DNA from: Mycobacterium sp. Marseille-P9652
GTDB lineage: Bacteria > Actinomycetota > Actinomycetes > Mycobacteriales > Mycobacteriaceae
Direction of reading: 5' to 3'
Assembly: GCF_902652685.1 (NCBI RefSeq)
Contig: NZ_CACRUY010000001.1
Coordinates: 186,001-250,000 of the forward strand
Length of the DNA: 64,000 nt
Part shown: positions 45,247 through 57,416 of the stretch, in pieces
How positions within the stretch are numbered: the stretch's first letter is position 1
How the letters are laid out: each line of letters begins with the position of its first letter
Made by a program: the position numbers and the translations under genes
Notes under the pieces: generated by a model
What the model was told of the DNA's origin: nothing
Seen by the model: the letters and a program-made list of their open reading frames with translations, nothing else
Database searches by the model: none

Positions 45247-45729
45247 TCAGCCCTTTTCGATGATCTGCTCGACACCGGCGATGCCGTCTTCGGTGCCGAT
45301 CACGATCAAAACGTCTCGGGCGCGCAGGATCTCGGCCGGCCCCGGCGAGGCGAGCACCTCGTCGTTGCGCACGATCGCCACGATCGACGCGCCGGTGAGG
45401 GTGCGGGCGCGGGTGTCTCCCAGCGGACGGTCGACGAAGGGGCCGCCGGCGACGATGTGGACCTGACCCGTCTCCAGCCCGGGGATCTCCCGGGCCAATT
45501 CGGTGAACCGCTCGGCGATGCGCGGCGCCCCCAGGATCTGGGCCAGGGCCTCGGCCTCTTCGTCGGTGAGGTGCAGGAGCGGACGGGCCTGGTCCGGGTC
45601 CTCGCGGGCGTAGACGACGACGTCGAAGTCACCGCCGCGCCGGGCGATCACGCCGATCCGGTCGCCCTTGTGGTCAGTGAACTCGTAGCGGAGGCCGACG
45701 CCCGGGAGCAGGACCTCCTTGACATCCAT
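45247..45729 (-). CDS. TrkA-C (RCK_C) regulatory subunit of the antiporter (KhtT-like)
   Basis: Predicted 160 residues. An N-terminal helical/beta part (LPGVGLRYEF) precedes a TrkA-C domain (SIVAIVRNDEVLASPGPAEI then VLIVIGTEDGI). In KhtT this domain binds c-di-AMP and sets antiporter activity. The tight linkage to the antiporter (4 bases) supports the same arrangement here. Corresponds to Rv3237c. Confidence 0.9.
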   Translation of the reverse strand: MDVKEVLLPGVGLRYEFTDHKGDRIGVIARRGGDFDVVVYAREDPDQARPLLHLTDEEAEALAQILGAPRIAERFTELAREIPGLETGQVHIVAGGPFVDRPLGDTRARTLTGASIVAIVRNDEVLASPGPAEILRARDVLIVIGTEDGIAGVEQIIEKG

Positions 45730-45810
45730 ACCCGAAACATACCGGGGATGTGCGACGGCTCGGCGGCCGTACCGAGCCGATGCACACCAACCTCATATGT
45801 GGGCGGATCG

Positions 45811-46587
45811 TCAGTGCCGCACGGGGCACGCGCTGGCCGGACGGTCCGCCTCGGTGGCGTGCCGGCGCTTGAGGGGCACCAGCATCGGCACGTCACGGCG
45901 GTATTGGCGATACGCGTCGCCCAGCACGGCGACCAGGTCGCGCTCTTCGATCTGCACGGCGATCAGGATGTAGGCCGTCATGCCGAGCGTGAACACCAGG
46001 TGGCCGGCCGTCATGGTGGGCGCGGCCCAGAAGGCGACGAGGAAGCCGAGCATCAGCGGGTGCCGCACCAGCCGATAGAGCAGGCGGGCGTGAAAGCCGA
46101 TGTGGCTGTACGGCTTTCCTCGCCACGCCAGGTAGACCTGCCGCAGGCCGAACAGGTCGAAGTGGCTGACCATGAACGTCGACGCCAGTGCGATGCCCCA
46201 GCCGAGCCAGAACAGCGCCCACACCACGGCGCGTCCCGCCGGCTGCCGCACGTCCCAGACGACGGCGTCCATGGTCCGCCATTGCCAGTACAGCAGTCCC
46301 AGCACCGCGCTGGCGATCACCACGTACGTGCTGCGCTCGATGGACGGCGGCACGAATCGGGTCCACCACCTCTTGAACGCCGGGCGCGCCATGACGCTGT
46401 GCTGGACGCCGAACGCGCCGACCAGCAGCACGTTCACTACGAGCGCCTCGCCCAGGGGTGCCGGCAGTCCGTGGTCGACGGTTCGGGGCACCCACGAATC
46501 GGCAAGGAAGGCAACGAGATACAGGAAGGCCGCGAGAAACAGCAGGTAGGCCGCGGCGCCGTAACCGATGGTCAAGTATCGCTTCAT
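45811..46587 (-). CDS. mddA: MddA-like methanethiol S-methyltransferase, membrane protein
   Basis: Predicted 258 residues with five to six membrane helices. The C-terminal IGFHARLLYRLVRHPLMLGF and IQIEERDLVAVLGDAYRQY-like segments are those of the isoprenylcysteine-methyltransferase/NnrU/MddA superfamily, with the SAM-binding RHP motif and the EERDL Glu. M. tuberculosis Rv3238c, the positional match, is to my knowledge a reported MddA making dimethyl sulfide from methanethiol. The substrate is inferred from that. Confidence 0.82.
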   Translation of the reverse strand: MKRYLTIGYGAAAYLLFLAAFLYLVAFLADSWVPRTVDHGLPAPLGEALVVNVLLVGAFGVQHSVMARPAFKRWWTRFVPPSIERSTYVVIASAVLGLLYWQWRTMDAVVWDVRQPAGRAVVWALFWLGWGIALASTFMVSHFDLFGLRQVYLAWRGKPYSHIGFHARLLYRLVRHPLMLGFLVAFWAAPTMTAGHLVFTLGMTAYILIAVQIEERDLVAVLGDAYRQYRRDVPMLVPLKRRHATEADRPASACPVRH

Positions 46588-46658
46588 GGGCTTAAGTGTC
46601 CGCCGCGCAAGGGCATTGGGATATAGGTCATTTGCCTCAACTTCGCCCGCGCGCCGGC

Positions 46659-48230
46659 CTAGTCAGAATTGACTAGGCCGTGCCGAAGGGCGTACATGCT
46701 GGCGCCGATGCGGTTGGAGACGCCGATCTTGGCGTACGTGCGCTCCACGTGGTTGCGGGCGGTCTTCTCGCTGATCACCAGCGACGCCGCGATCTCCTTG
46801 TTGGACGCGCCGCGGGCGACCAGGCACAGCACCTCGATCTCCCGCGGGGTCAGCCCGTCCGGGCGCAGGTTCACCCGGCGCGCGGGCTGCCCGGCGGCGT
46901 GTAGCACGGCCTCCACGGCCACGGAGTCGAGTTCACCGGCCTGGACCCTGGCCCGCAACCGCCGGGCCGCGCCGCCGGCGGGCAACGCCTCGCGATACGG
47001 CCTTGGCTCACAGGCGGATTGATAGCTCACGGCGGCGGCCAGGATGCGGTCGGGCAGGCCGAGCGCGCCGCCGTCGAGCCCCCGCGGGTATCCCGAGCCG
47101 TCGAGGCACTCGTGGTGGTTGCCCGCGACCTGTGCCAGGCGGCGCAGACCGGGCACCTGCTCGAGGATCCGGACCGTGAAATAGGGATGCAGCCGCACGC
47201 GCTCGAACTCGGCCGCCGTCAACGGATTTGCGCTGGACCAGATCTGGTTGGAGACCCCGATGCGGCCCAGGTCATGGATGTGGCCCGCTCGGCGGGTGAG
47301 CGCGGCGCCGTCGGCGTCCATCCCGGCGGCCAGCGCCGCGTCGCCGGCGAGGCGGGCCACCTCTCGCGAATGCCCCAAAGTGAAGGGGCATTTGAGGTCG
47401 ACGAAGTCGCCGAGCGCGATCAGCAGCGTGTCCAGCGCCTCGTCGTCGAGGCGCTGATGGTGGTCCGGGGCCGCCCGCAGCGCCGCCGCCCACGCGTCGC
47501 CGGGCTGGGGGCCGTCGAGGACCTCTCCGGAGTGGCTCAGCAACGCGTCGACAACCTGCGGATCGAATTGCCCGCCGCGCCGCTCGCGCGCCATGGCCAG
47601 CGCGCCCTCCATGCCGTACGCGCGGTGGTGGACCTCCACCATGTCGGCCACCTGGGCGATGCGCATGTGGATCGGGATCTCGTCACCCCGCGCGCCGGCG
47701 GGCAGCCCGCCGCCGTCATAGCGCTCGAAGGTGTAGGCCAGCGCGGCCTGCACGCCGGGATCCAGGCCGATCCGGTCGGCCAGCAGGGCGGCGGACGTGC
47801 AGTGCGAGTGGATCAGCCGGGAGATGTGTCCGCGCGCGTTGACCATGAGCGTCGCCATCATGCTCAGCCGTTGCGCCAGCGGCCGACCGCGCGCGACGTT
47901 GCCGGCGAGGAAGCGAAGGTAGGGCAACCCGGACCAGTCGACCAGGTAGGAGTCGTGGCGCACCGCGATGTCGTCGCCGAACCACCGGGCGTACTCGTGC
48001 GAGTCGGCGTGGCAGCCGATCCACATGATCAGCGTTGTGTAGTAGGTGGTTTCGCGCTGCTGCTCGCTCAGGCCGAGCCGGTCGGCGAGCCTGGTCGCGA
48101 TCAGCGCGGCGCGAAGCATGTGCTCGGCGGGCTGCCCCAGGCCGAGGTCGATCGCGACCGACAGCGCCGCCAGCATCTCCGCGCGGGTCGGCGGCTCGGG
48201 CGCCGAGGAAGGCATAAGCCCCATTGTCAC
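46659..48230 (-). CDS. double HD-GYP phosphohydrolase fused to a LuxR-type HTH
   Basis: Predicted 523 residues. An N-terminal HD-GYP-like half (HCTSAALLADRIGL, ERYDGGGLPAG) is followed by a second, more canonical half (LGHSREVARLAG, RRAGHIHDLGRIGV, NHHECLDGSGYPRG), then a LuxR HTH: LTPREIEVLCLVARGASNKE and ISEKTARNHVERTYAKIGV. Such an enzyme-transcription factor fusion suggests a cyclic nucleotide-responsive or stimulus-responsive regulator. GTG 48230 overlaps the upstream gene's stop (GTGA). From recall it is absent from M. tuberculosis at this locus. Confidence 0.88.
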   Translation of the reverse strand: MTMGLMPSSAPEPPTRAEMLAALSVAIDLGLGQPAEHMLRAALIATRLADRLGLSEQQRETTYYTTLIMWIGCHADSHEYARWFGDDIAVRHDSYLVDWSGLPYLRFLAGNVARGRPLAQRLSMMATLMVNARGHISRLIHSHCTSAALLADRIGLDPGVQAALAYTFERYDGGGLPAGARGDEIPIHMRIAQVADMVEVHHRAYGMEGALAMARERRGGQFDPQVVDALLSHSGEVLDGPQPGDAWAAALRAAPDHHQRLDDEALDTLLIALGDFVDLKCPFTLGHSREVARLAGDAALAAGMDADGAALTRRAGHIHDLGRIGVSNQIWSSANPLTAAEFERVRLHPYFTVRILEQVPGLRRLAQVAGNHHECLDGSGYPRGLDGGALGLPDRILAAAVSYQSACEPRPYREALPAGGAARRLRARVQAGELDSVAVEAVLHAAGQPARRVNLRPDGLTPREIEVLCLVARGASNKEIAASLVISEKTARNHVERTYAKIGVSNRIGASMYALRHGLVNSD

Positions 48231-48970
48231 CTGATCAGCGTGGGCGGAACAGCCTGATGACGGTTATCGTCGAACGCCTCGAACCGCCCCGAGCCCACAA
48301 CGAACAGGCCGCGCTGTGGGGGCGCGAACCCGCCCAGCCGGGCCTGCGTGCGCAGCCGCCCGAGCGGCCCGAGGTCCGACCCGTCGAGGACCGCCCGCGA
48401 CCGCGAAACCGCCCACAGCAGCTTGGGCGCGATCATGAAGCGTTGCCCGTTGGGCACGACACCCGACAGCCGGACCTGTCCGGCGCCCAGCACGGGGCGC
48501 GCCGCCTTGCCCAGAAGGCCGAGCACGGTGGGGTTGGTCCACGCGGCGGCCGGAAGCCGCTCGCCGACCATGCTCATCAGCCGCGTCGACGGCGTCGCCT
48601 GCAAATCGATGTGCCATTCGAGCAGTCCCGGAATCGCCACGCAGAGCGACCACGGGGTGACCCAGGCGACGTCGATCTCGCACTGCACCGGGTCGGTCGG
48701 GGTGGCCGAGCTGAAGAACCGCGCGCAGCTCTGCGGGCCGGGGGTGGTGGCGTAGAACGTCCACGTGCCGCCGGGGTCGCGATGCCAGACCGAGCGGTAA
48801 CCGGGCGAGAACGACGTCGCGGGAAAGTGCCGCAGGGCGAGGTAGTGCCCGCTGGCGAAGGGTAGGCCCATCACGCCGAAGCCGACGAACCGTTCGTCGT
48901 CCCCGGAGGGCAGGCGGGGGTCATTGAGGACGGCCGTGGCCGCGTCGAGGGGGGTGCGTGTGGTGGTCAT
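48227..48970 (-). CDS. protein of unknown function coupled to the HD-GYP/LuxR gene
   Basis: Predicted 247 residues, no membrane helix or signal peptide. The central stretch RSVWHRDPGGTWTFYATTPG and CEIDVAWVTPWSLCVAI is beta-rich and faintly recalls the lipocalin-like fold of carotenoid hydratase/AttH proteins; this is a weak impression, not an assignment. It is the first gene of a two-gene unit with the HD-GYP/LuxR fusion (4-base overlap), so it may be a ligand-binding or enzymatic partner of that regulator. Start ATG 48970 (MTTTRTP). Confidence 0.7.
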   Translation of the reverse strand: MTTTRTPLDAATAVLNDPRLPSGDDERFVGFGVMGLPFASGHYLALRHFPATSFSPGYRSVWHRDPGGTWTFYATTPGPQSCARFFSSATPTDPVQCEIDVAWVTPWSLCVAIPGLLEWHIDLQATPSTRLMSMVGERLPAAAWTNPTVLGLLGKAARPVLGAGQVRLSGVVPNGQRFMIAPKLLWAVSRSRAVLDGSDLGPLGRLRTQARLGGFAPPQRGLFVVGSGRFEAFDDNRHQAVPPTLIR

Positions 48971-49035
48971 GCACCGAGACTGCCCGTCAACTCCCGGCGG
49001 GCGCATGGGGCGAGTGCCTCAAATCTCGCGGGCGC

Positions 49036-49088
49036 TGTGACCGTAGCGTCACGCTCGGCGCCGAGTGTGACTGCAGCGTCACGCCCGG
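49036..49088. repeat. two-unit palindromic repeat, copy B
   Basis: Units of about 30 bp, TGTGACCGTAGCGTCACGCT and TGTGACTGCAGCGTCACGCC with CGGCGCCGAG between, directly 3' of secA1 (stop at 49106). The TGAC-GTCA symmetry and tail match copies A and C. Confidence 0.55.
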
Positions 49089-49105
49089 GAAGGCGAGGCC
49101 CGAGG

Positions 49106-51919
<2,814 letters not shown>

Positions 51920-51999
51920 GGTGTTGTCCCCTGTTTGTTAGGAGTCTTTCTTCAAGCGACTCCCATGGTAGGTGACAACCCGGTAAGGGCCGTCCAGCC

Positions 52000-52695
52000 T
52001 CAGGCGAGCCGGATAAGTCCGTAGTCGTAGGCGTGCCGCCGGTAGACCACGCAGGGCCGCTCCGTCTGCTTGTCGTGGAACAGGAAGAAGTCGTGCCCGA
52101 CGAGCTCCATCTCGTAGAGCGCGTCGTCGACCGTCATCGGGGTGGCCGGGTGCTCCTTGGTGCGGACGATCCGGCCGGGCTCGTGATCGACCTGGCCGTC
52201 GACGGCGGCGCCGTCACGCTCGACCGGCGCCTCGGGAGCGATCTGCGGTTCGGGCGGCGGCACGACCGCGGTGGCGGCGGCCAAAGACACAGGCGTCTTG
52301 TCGCCGTAGTGCACCTTGCGGCGATCCTTGACGCGGCGCAGCCGGTTCTCGAGCTTGTTGACCGCCGTCTCGAATGCGGCGTAGAAGCTGTCCGCGCACG
52401 CCTCCGCCCGGCTCACCGGCCCGCGGCCGCGAGCGGTGATCTCCACCCGCTGACACGATTTGCGCTGACGCCGGTTGGGCGCGTGTTTGAGCTCGACGTC
52501 GAAGAGATAGATGGAGCGGTCGAACCGCTCGACCCGGGCGAGTTTCTGCGACACGTAGACGCGGTAGTGGTCGGGGATCTCCACGTTGCGGCCCTTGAAC
52601 ACGACCTCGGCCGTGAGCGTCGCTTCGGGCTGCGTATCGGTTTCTGCCGGCGGTTGATCCAGAATTTGAGTGGAATCCACGGTGTGCCTTGACAT
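52000..52695 (-). CDS. hpf: long ribosome hibernation factor (HPF/MPY)
   Basis: Predicted 231 residues. The N-terminal HPF/RaiA domain includes EVVFKGRNVEIPDHYRVYV and SCQRVEITARGRGP, then KLENRLRRVKDRRKVHYGD; a linker; and a C-terminal ribosome-binding dimerisation domain ending FFLFHDKQTERPCVVYRRHA. Long-form HPF stabilises inactive 70S or 100S ribosomes. Corresponds to Rv3241c (MPY). Start: ATG 52695 (MSRHTVDS); an ATG/GTG 19 codons upstream cannot be excluded. Downstream of it is secA1 after 80 bases. Confidence 0.92.
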   Translation of the reverse strand: MSRHTVDSTQILDQPPAETDTQPEATLTAEVVFKGRNVEIPDHYRVYVSQKLARVERFDRSIYLFDVELKHAPNRRQRKSCQRVEITARGRGPVSRAEACADSFYAAFETAVNKLENRLRRVKDRRKVHYGDKTPVSLAAATAVVPPPEPQIAPEAPVERDGAAVDGQVDHEPGRIVRTKEHPATPMTVDDALYEMELVGHDFFLFHDKQTERPCVVYRRHAYDYGLIRLA

Positions 52696-53033
52696 ACGGG
52701 ACAACTCGTTTCTCTCGTCACGTCGCACGCGCCCTGCGTGCCGGGCCTTCACGAACGCGCCGACGGGGGTGGAAACGGTGTCGAAGAGAAGCGACCACCG
52801 CGCAGGCTGCCCGCCGGTGCAAGGTGTCGAATACTCACCCCTTCCCGTAGCGGGTCAGACCACGAAAGTCATTGGATGTTGTCCTCGACGTTAACCCCTG
52901 TTCGGCGTGGCATGCCACTGATTCCGCTGAGCTGTTGCGAGTTCTTCACATGCGCTGTCGTCGAACGTCGATTCATTGCGCAGAATTGCTTGTTTGTTCG
53001 ACAACCAGTCCACGTTCGGCGGATGCCCGGCGC
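52696..53033. other. 338-base intergenic region, hpf leader
   Basis: Between comFC and hpf, both on the minus strand. It is more A/T-rich than the flanks in its comFC-proximal half (around 52960-53010). I see no reading frame with a convincing start and codon pattern and no RNA gene. A long 5' UTR and the hpf promoter are the likely contents; I could not identify -10 and -35 boxes with confidence. Confidence 0.5.
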
Positions 53034-53663
53034 TCACGCGGCCGCGATCACCAGCACCGCGGCAACGTCGACCCCGGCGGCGTGCAGCACCCGCACCGCC
53101 TCGCGGGCCGTCGCCCCGGTGGTCACGATGTCGTCGACGACCACGACCTCGGTGGCGGGCCGCCCGCGCAGCGCGACGCGGCCGGCGATGTTGCGTTCAC
53201 GCGCCGCGGTGCCCAGGCCGACCGAGTCACGCGCCAGCCCCCGCATCCGCAGCGCCGGCGCGACGGCGATCTCGGGATGCGCGGCCACCGCGGCCCGCGC
53301 CACCCGGGTGACCGGGTCGCCGCCGCGTCGTCGCGCGGCCGTTCGCCGGGTCGGGGCGGGAACGATCGTCAGCGGCGTTTCGACGAGGCCCCACGTCACC
53401 AGCCGATGCACGCCGAGGGCCAGCGCGCGCGAGAGGGGCCCGACGAGATCGCCGCGACCGCGTTCCTTCAGCGCCACGATGGCCCGGCGCCGCGCCCCGG
53501 CGTAGCGGCCGAGCGCGAACACCGGCACGCCGGGATCGGCGCGCGGGTTGACCACGTGCGGCTCGTCGCACCCGACGGCCAGCTCGGCGGCGCACGCTTC
53601 GCACCAGCGGGACGACGGCGCCCCGCAGCCGCCGCATTCCACGGGCAGGATCAGGTCGAGCAC
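53034..53663 (-). CDS. ComFC-family phosphoribosyltransferase-like protein
   Basis: Predicted 209 residues from GTG. N-terminal double zinc-ribbon-like Cys set (ECGGCGAP, RWCEACA) and C-terminal PRPP-binding VVVVDDIVTTGATARE. ComFC/GntX proteins take part in DNA uptake in competent bacteria; in mycobacteria the role is unknown. Corresponds to Rv3242c. Upstream of its start lies a tandem repeat in place of any gene. Confidence 0.88.
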   Translation of the reverse strand: MLDLILPVECGGCGAPSSRWCEACAAELAVGCDEPHVVNPRADPGVPVFALGRYAGARRRAIVALKERGRGDLVGPLSRALALGVHRLVTWGLVETPLTIVPAPTRRTAARRRGGDPVTRVARAAVAAHPEIAVAPALRMRGLARDSVGLGTAARERNIAGRVALRGRPATEVVVVDDIVTTGATAREAVRVLHAAGVDVAAVLVIAAA

Positions 53664-53701
53664 CCGGCCAGTGTGGCGGACCGGGCCGACAGGTTAGTCC
53701 A

Positions 53702-53966
53702 ATGGTGGCGACCCGCTCGCCCGGCTACGCCGCGCTTGCGATCGCCACTACCCGATGGCGGCGACCCGCTCGCCCGGCTATGCCGCGCTTGCGATCGCCA
53801 CTACCCGATGGCGGCGACCCGCTGCGCCCGGCTACTGCTTGGCGGCGACCCGCATCGCCCGGCTACGCCGCGCTCGCGATCGCCGCTGCCGCGCTTGCGA
53901 TCGCCGCTACCCGATGGCGGCGACCCGCTGCGCCCGGCTTCGCCGCGCTTGCGATCGCCGCTACCC
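53702..53966. repeat. 53-bp tandem repeat (MIRU/VNTR-like)
   Basis: Four to five copies of a 53-bp unit beginning ATGGCGGCGACCCGCT and containing GCGCTTGCGATCGCC. Units start at 53702, 53755 and 53808 (exact period 53); the third is cut short, a degenerate fourth follows (about 53841), and the last starts at 53913. It fills the gap between lpqB and comFC and ends at the lpqB stop codon. Size and intergenic placement within a minus-strand gene run are those of mycobacterial interspersed repetitive units. Confidence 0.88.
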
Positions 53967-55715
53967 GGGCATCACCGGGGCTGCGCCGGGCACCGCCAGG
54001 CCGGAGACGTCCGACCACCCCTCGCCCTCGGCGGCCGACGCCGAGTACTGCACCACGCCCTGCGGGGCGGCGACGTAGATGGTCGACGGGTTGGCCGCGA
54101 CCGTCGACACCGGGAGCTGCACGCCGCGGGCCGGCGCGTCGGAGTTCACCCCGTCGAGGTTCACATACGACACCGGGTGGCTCGCGTCGGTGCGCGTCAC
54201 CACGATGTCGTCGCCGGTGCGCCAGGACAGCGACACCACCGAGTTGCCCAGCCCGAACCCGAGCCGACGCGGGTAGGTCAGCGCGTACTGCCCGGCCTGG
54301 GTCTGCTCCACGGCGGCGAGGATCACCTGGCCGTTGATCACCATCGTGGCCCGCGTGCTGTCGCGGGAGAGCTGCAGGTCGGTGATCGGGCCGGGGAACT
54401 TGCTGGCGACCGCGACCGAGTCCACCGGGATGCGGGCCGGCTGCCCCGACGCCGGCTCCTGAATCGCCCGCAGCACGTTGTTGCCGTCCACCACGGTCCA
54501 GACGGCGTCGTCCAGCGACCAGCTGGGCCGCGTCAGGCTGTGCCCGTCGGCCGACTGGACGGCCTCGCCGCCGAGGTCGCCGATCCACAGCGACGCCGCC
54601 TGGTCGGGCGCGCCGCGCCGCAGCGTCACGATCGAGGCCGCCTGCCGCCCGTTGCGCGACAGCGCCGCCCCGGTCTGGTCACCCATCCGCCCGAAGGCCC
54701 CCGGAACGGTCGTGATCCGCTGGCCGTCGAGGCCGACGAGCGACCCGTTGATCAGCGCGTGCACCCCCGCGCCGGCTCCGTCGGCCACGCCGGGGTCGGT
54801 GGCGGCGACGTCGGAGGTGGTCCATCCCTCGGCGAAGCGGTCGTCGAGCGGCGCGCCGTCGGCGTTGATCACGTAGGGGCCGCGGATGTCGGCGCGGGCC
54901 AGCGTCCAGATGATCTGCGCGGCCAGTAACGCCCGGCTGTGCGGGTCGGTGGTGGACAGCTTCTCGAGCTCGACGCGGGCGCCGCCGTACCCGCGCCCGA
55001 TGCCGTTCTTGCCGCCGTCGGCACGGGTCACCGGCCCGCGCAGCCGCAGCGGCGGCGCGAGCAGGTTGCGGACGGTGTGCGCCATCTCGGGCCGCGGTCC
55101 GGCGACCAGCTTGGAAATCAGCTCGGTGGCGAGCGCGTCGTGGTCGGGCACCGCGACGTAGCGCGGGTCGGGGACCACCGTCTTGCCGGTCGGGTCGGCG
55201 AAGTACAGCGTGTTGCGCTTGTAGGTCGCCTGGAACTGCTGCCAGTCCAGGAACACCCCGTTGGGCAGCCGGTCGATGCGCCATCCCCCGGACGTCTTGA
55301 CCAGCTCGATGGTGCCCGGGTCGGGCAACACCCCCTCGGCGGTCTCGAACACCCCCACGTCGGACAGCGAGCCCAGGATATCGGCCCGCATGTTGGCCGA
55401 AACCCGTTCGGCCCCACGGGTTTCCACGAACACGACGTGGTCGATGAGCAGCGCGCTACCCGCGTCGTCCCACGAGTTGGACGCCGACTGGGTGAGGAAC
55501 TGCCGCGCCGCCAGGTGCCGGTTCGCCGGGTCGGCGGTGGCCTTGAGGAACTCGCGCAGCAGCACGTCGGGGTCCATGCCCGGGGTCGGCTTGGGCAGGT
55601 TCGACGGGGCCGGCCGCTCGACGGTGCCGATGGCCTGCGGCGCCGACGAATTGGGCACACCCGCGCAGCCGGCGACCACGACCGCCAGCAGCATCAGCAT
55701 CAGCAGCTTTCGCAC
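53961..55715 (-). CDS. lpqB: lipoprotein LpqB
   Basis: Predicted 584 residues (recalled Rv3244c 583). Lipoprotein signal [14 protein letters not shown] with lipobox VAGC (Cys17), then a GerMN-like part (about 190-320) and a C-terminal beta-propeller-like part ([26 protein letters not shown]). LpqB binds the extracytoplasmic domain of MtrB and tunes the MtrAB system. The GTG overlaps the mtrB stop by one base (TAGTG). The stop codon coincides with the edge of the 53-bp repeat. Confidence 0.95.
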   Translation of the reverse strand: MRKLLMLMLLAVVVAGCAGVPNSSAPQAIGTVERPAPSNLPKPTPGMDPDVLLREFLKATADPANRHLAARQFLTQSASNSWDDAGSALLIDHVVFVETRGAERVSANMRADILGSLSDVGVFETAEGVLPDPGTIELVKTSGGWRIDRLPNGVFLDWQQFQATYKRNTLYFADPTGKTVVPDPRYVAVPDHDALATELISKLVAGPRPEMAHTVRNLLAPPLRLRGPVTRADGGKNGIGRGYGGARVELEKLSTTDPHSRALLAAQIIWTLARADIRGPYVINADGAPLDDRFAEGWTTSDVAATDPGVADGAGAGVHALINGSLVGLDGQRITTVPGAFGRMGDQTGAALSRNGRQAASIVTLRRGAPDQAASLWIGDLGGEAVQSADGHSLTRPSWSLDDAVWTVVDGNNVLRAIQEPASGQPARIPVDSVAVASKFPGPITDLQLSRDSTRATMVINGQVILAAVEQTQAGQYALTYPRRLGFGLGNSVVSLSWRTGDDIVVTRTDASHPVSYVNLDGVNSDAPARGVQLPVSTVAANPSTIYVAAPQGVVQYSASAAEGEGWSDVSGLAVPGAAPVMPG

Positions 55716-57403
55716 TACCCGCTCCTCTCGGCGGGCTCGCGCGGCCGCAGCCGCTCCTTGCCGTGTTGCGGACCGGGGGCGGCGGGGGTCGGCGCCGGCT
55801 GCGGGATCGGCTTGAGGGGCAGCGGGCTGGTGGTGACCTTGTGGCCCCGCACCAGCGGGAGGGTCAGCCGGAAGCACGCCCCCTGGCCCGGCTCGCCCCA
55901 GGCCTCGAGTCGGCCTTGGTGCAGCCGCGCGTCCTCGATGCTGATCGCCAACCCGAGCCCGGTCCCTCCAGAGCGCCGCACCCGCGACGGGTCCGAGCGC
56001 CAGAACCGGCTGAACACCAGCTTCTCCTCGCCGGGGCGCAGGCCCACGCCGTAGTCGCGGACCGTGACGGCGACGGTGTCCTCGTCGACACCCATCCGGA
56101 TCTGGACGGGCTTGTGCTCCGCGTGGTCGATGGCGTTGGCGATCAGGTTGCGCAGGATCCGCTCGACCCGGCGGGCGTCGACCTCGGCGATCACCTCGTG
56201 GTCGGGCATCTCGACCTGCAGCTCGATGCCGGCATCCTCGGCCAGGTGGCCGACGTTGCCCAGCGCGCTGCGCACGGTGGTGCGCAGGTCCACCGCCTCG
56301 ACCGAAAGCTCGGCCACGCCGGCATCGTGCCGCGAGATCTCCAGCAGGTCGTTGAGCAGCGTCTCGAACCGGTCCAGCTCGTTGACCATCAGCTCGGTCG
56401 ACCGGCGCAGCGTCGGGTCGAGGTCCTCGCTGTGGTCGTAGATCAGGTCGGCGGCCATCCGCACGGTGGTCAGCGGCGTGCGCAGCTCGTGGCTGACGTC
56501 GGAGGTGAACCGCCGCTGCAGGTTGCCGAACTCTTCGAGCTGGGTGATCTGCCGCGACAGGCTCTCGGCCATGTCGTTGAACGACACCGCCAGCCGCGCC
56601 ATGTCGTCCTCGCCGCGCACCGGCATCCGCTCGGACAGGTGTCCCTCGGCGAACCGCTCGGCGATGCGCGACGCCGACCGCACCGGCACCACCACCTGCC
56701 GCGAGACCAGCAGCGCGATGCCGGCGAGCAGCACCAGCAGCACCGCCCCGCCGGTGATCATGGTCCCGCGGACCAGCGTGATCGTCGCCTGCTCGTTTTT
56801 CAGCGGGAAGATCAGGTACAGCTCCAGGTTGGCCACCTGCGCCGAAGCCGGCGTGCCGATGATCAGCGCCGGCCCCGAGAAGCCGTCGGTGTGGACCTCG
56901 GCGTACTGGTAGGCGGCCTGCCCGGCCTTGATGAACCCGCGCAGCGAGTTGGGCACCTGGTCGACGGGCCCGGCCGTGGTCGCGGCGCGCGGGCCGTCAC
57001 CCGGCACCATGAGCACCGCGTCGAACGCGCCGGCCAGACCCGCGCCCGATGCGGGGTCGGTCTTCGAGGTCAGCGTGTTACGGGCCAGCTGAAGGCTGGA
57101 GTCCAGGGACCGCGTCTCCTCGCCGTTGACGATGCCGCCGACGGTGGTGCGGGCGCGCTCGATCTGCTCGGTCGCGGCCTTGACCTTGACGTCGAGCACG
57201 CGGTTGGTGACCTGGCTGGTCAGGACGAAGCCGAGCGCCAGGATGACCGTCAGCGACAGGCCGAGCGTCAGCGCGACGACCCGCAGTTGCAGCGACCGGC
57301 GCCATGCGGTGCCGACGATCCGACTCACCGCGCCCATGCCGCGGGTCATCAGACCCGAGCGGCCCCAGCGGCTCCTCGTACGTTGCTTGGAGCCCCAGAT
57401 CAA
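55715..57403 (-). CDS. mtrB: sensor histidine kinase MtrB
   Basis: Predicted 562 residues. Two membrane helices (about 40-60 and 215-236) flank an extracytoplasmic sensor domain; then HAMP, HisKA with [13 protein letters not shown] (phospho-acceptor His near 303), and HATPase with [13 protein letters not shown] and [11 protein letters not shown] Pro-rich tail follows. With MtrA it controls cell-wall hydrolases, division and dnaA. The 5' part overlaps nothing; mtrA ends 14 bases upstream. Confidence 0.96.
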   Translation of the reverse strand: MIWGSKQRTRSRWGRSGLMTRGMGAVSRIVGTAWRRSLQLRVVALTLGLSLTVILALGFVLTSQVTNRVLDVKVKAATEQIERARTTVGGIVNGEETRSLDSSLQLARNTLTSKTDPASGAGLAGAFDAVLMVPGDGPRAATTAGPVDQVPNSLRGFIKAGQAAYQYAEVHTDGFSGPALIIGTPASAQVANLELYLIFPLKNEQATITLVRGTMITGGAVLLVLLAGIALLVSRQVVVPVRSASRIAERFAEGHLSERMPVRGEDDMARLAVSFNDMAESLSRQITQLEEFGNLQRRFTSDVSHELRTPLTTVRMAADLIYDHSEDLDPTLRRSTELMVNELDRFETLLNDLLEISRHDAGVAELSVEAVDLRTTVRSALGNVGHLAEDAGIELQVEMPDHEVIAEVDARRVERILRNLIANAIDHAEHKPVQIRMGVDEDTVAVTVRDYGVGLRPGEEKLVFSRFWRSDPSRVRRSGGTGLGLAISIEDARLHQGRLEAWGEPGQGACFRLTLPLVRGHKVTTSPLPLKPIPQPAPTPAAPGPQHGKERLRPREPAERSG

Positions 57404-57416
57404 GGGCGCTCCCGGA

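Noticed and set aside
53702-53966. CRISPR array
   Set aside because: Repeats are head to tail with no unique spacers and no cas genes in the window; it is a tandem repeat.
52872-54929. A 685-codon plus-strand frame spanning comFC, the 53-bp repeat and lpqB
   Set aside because: High GC makes long antisense frames common; lpqB has a lipobox and full-length homology, and the frame has no domain.
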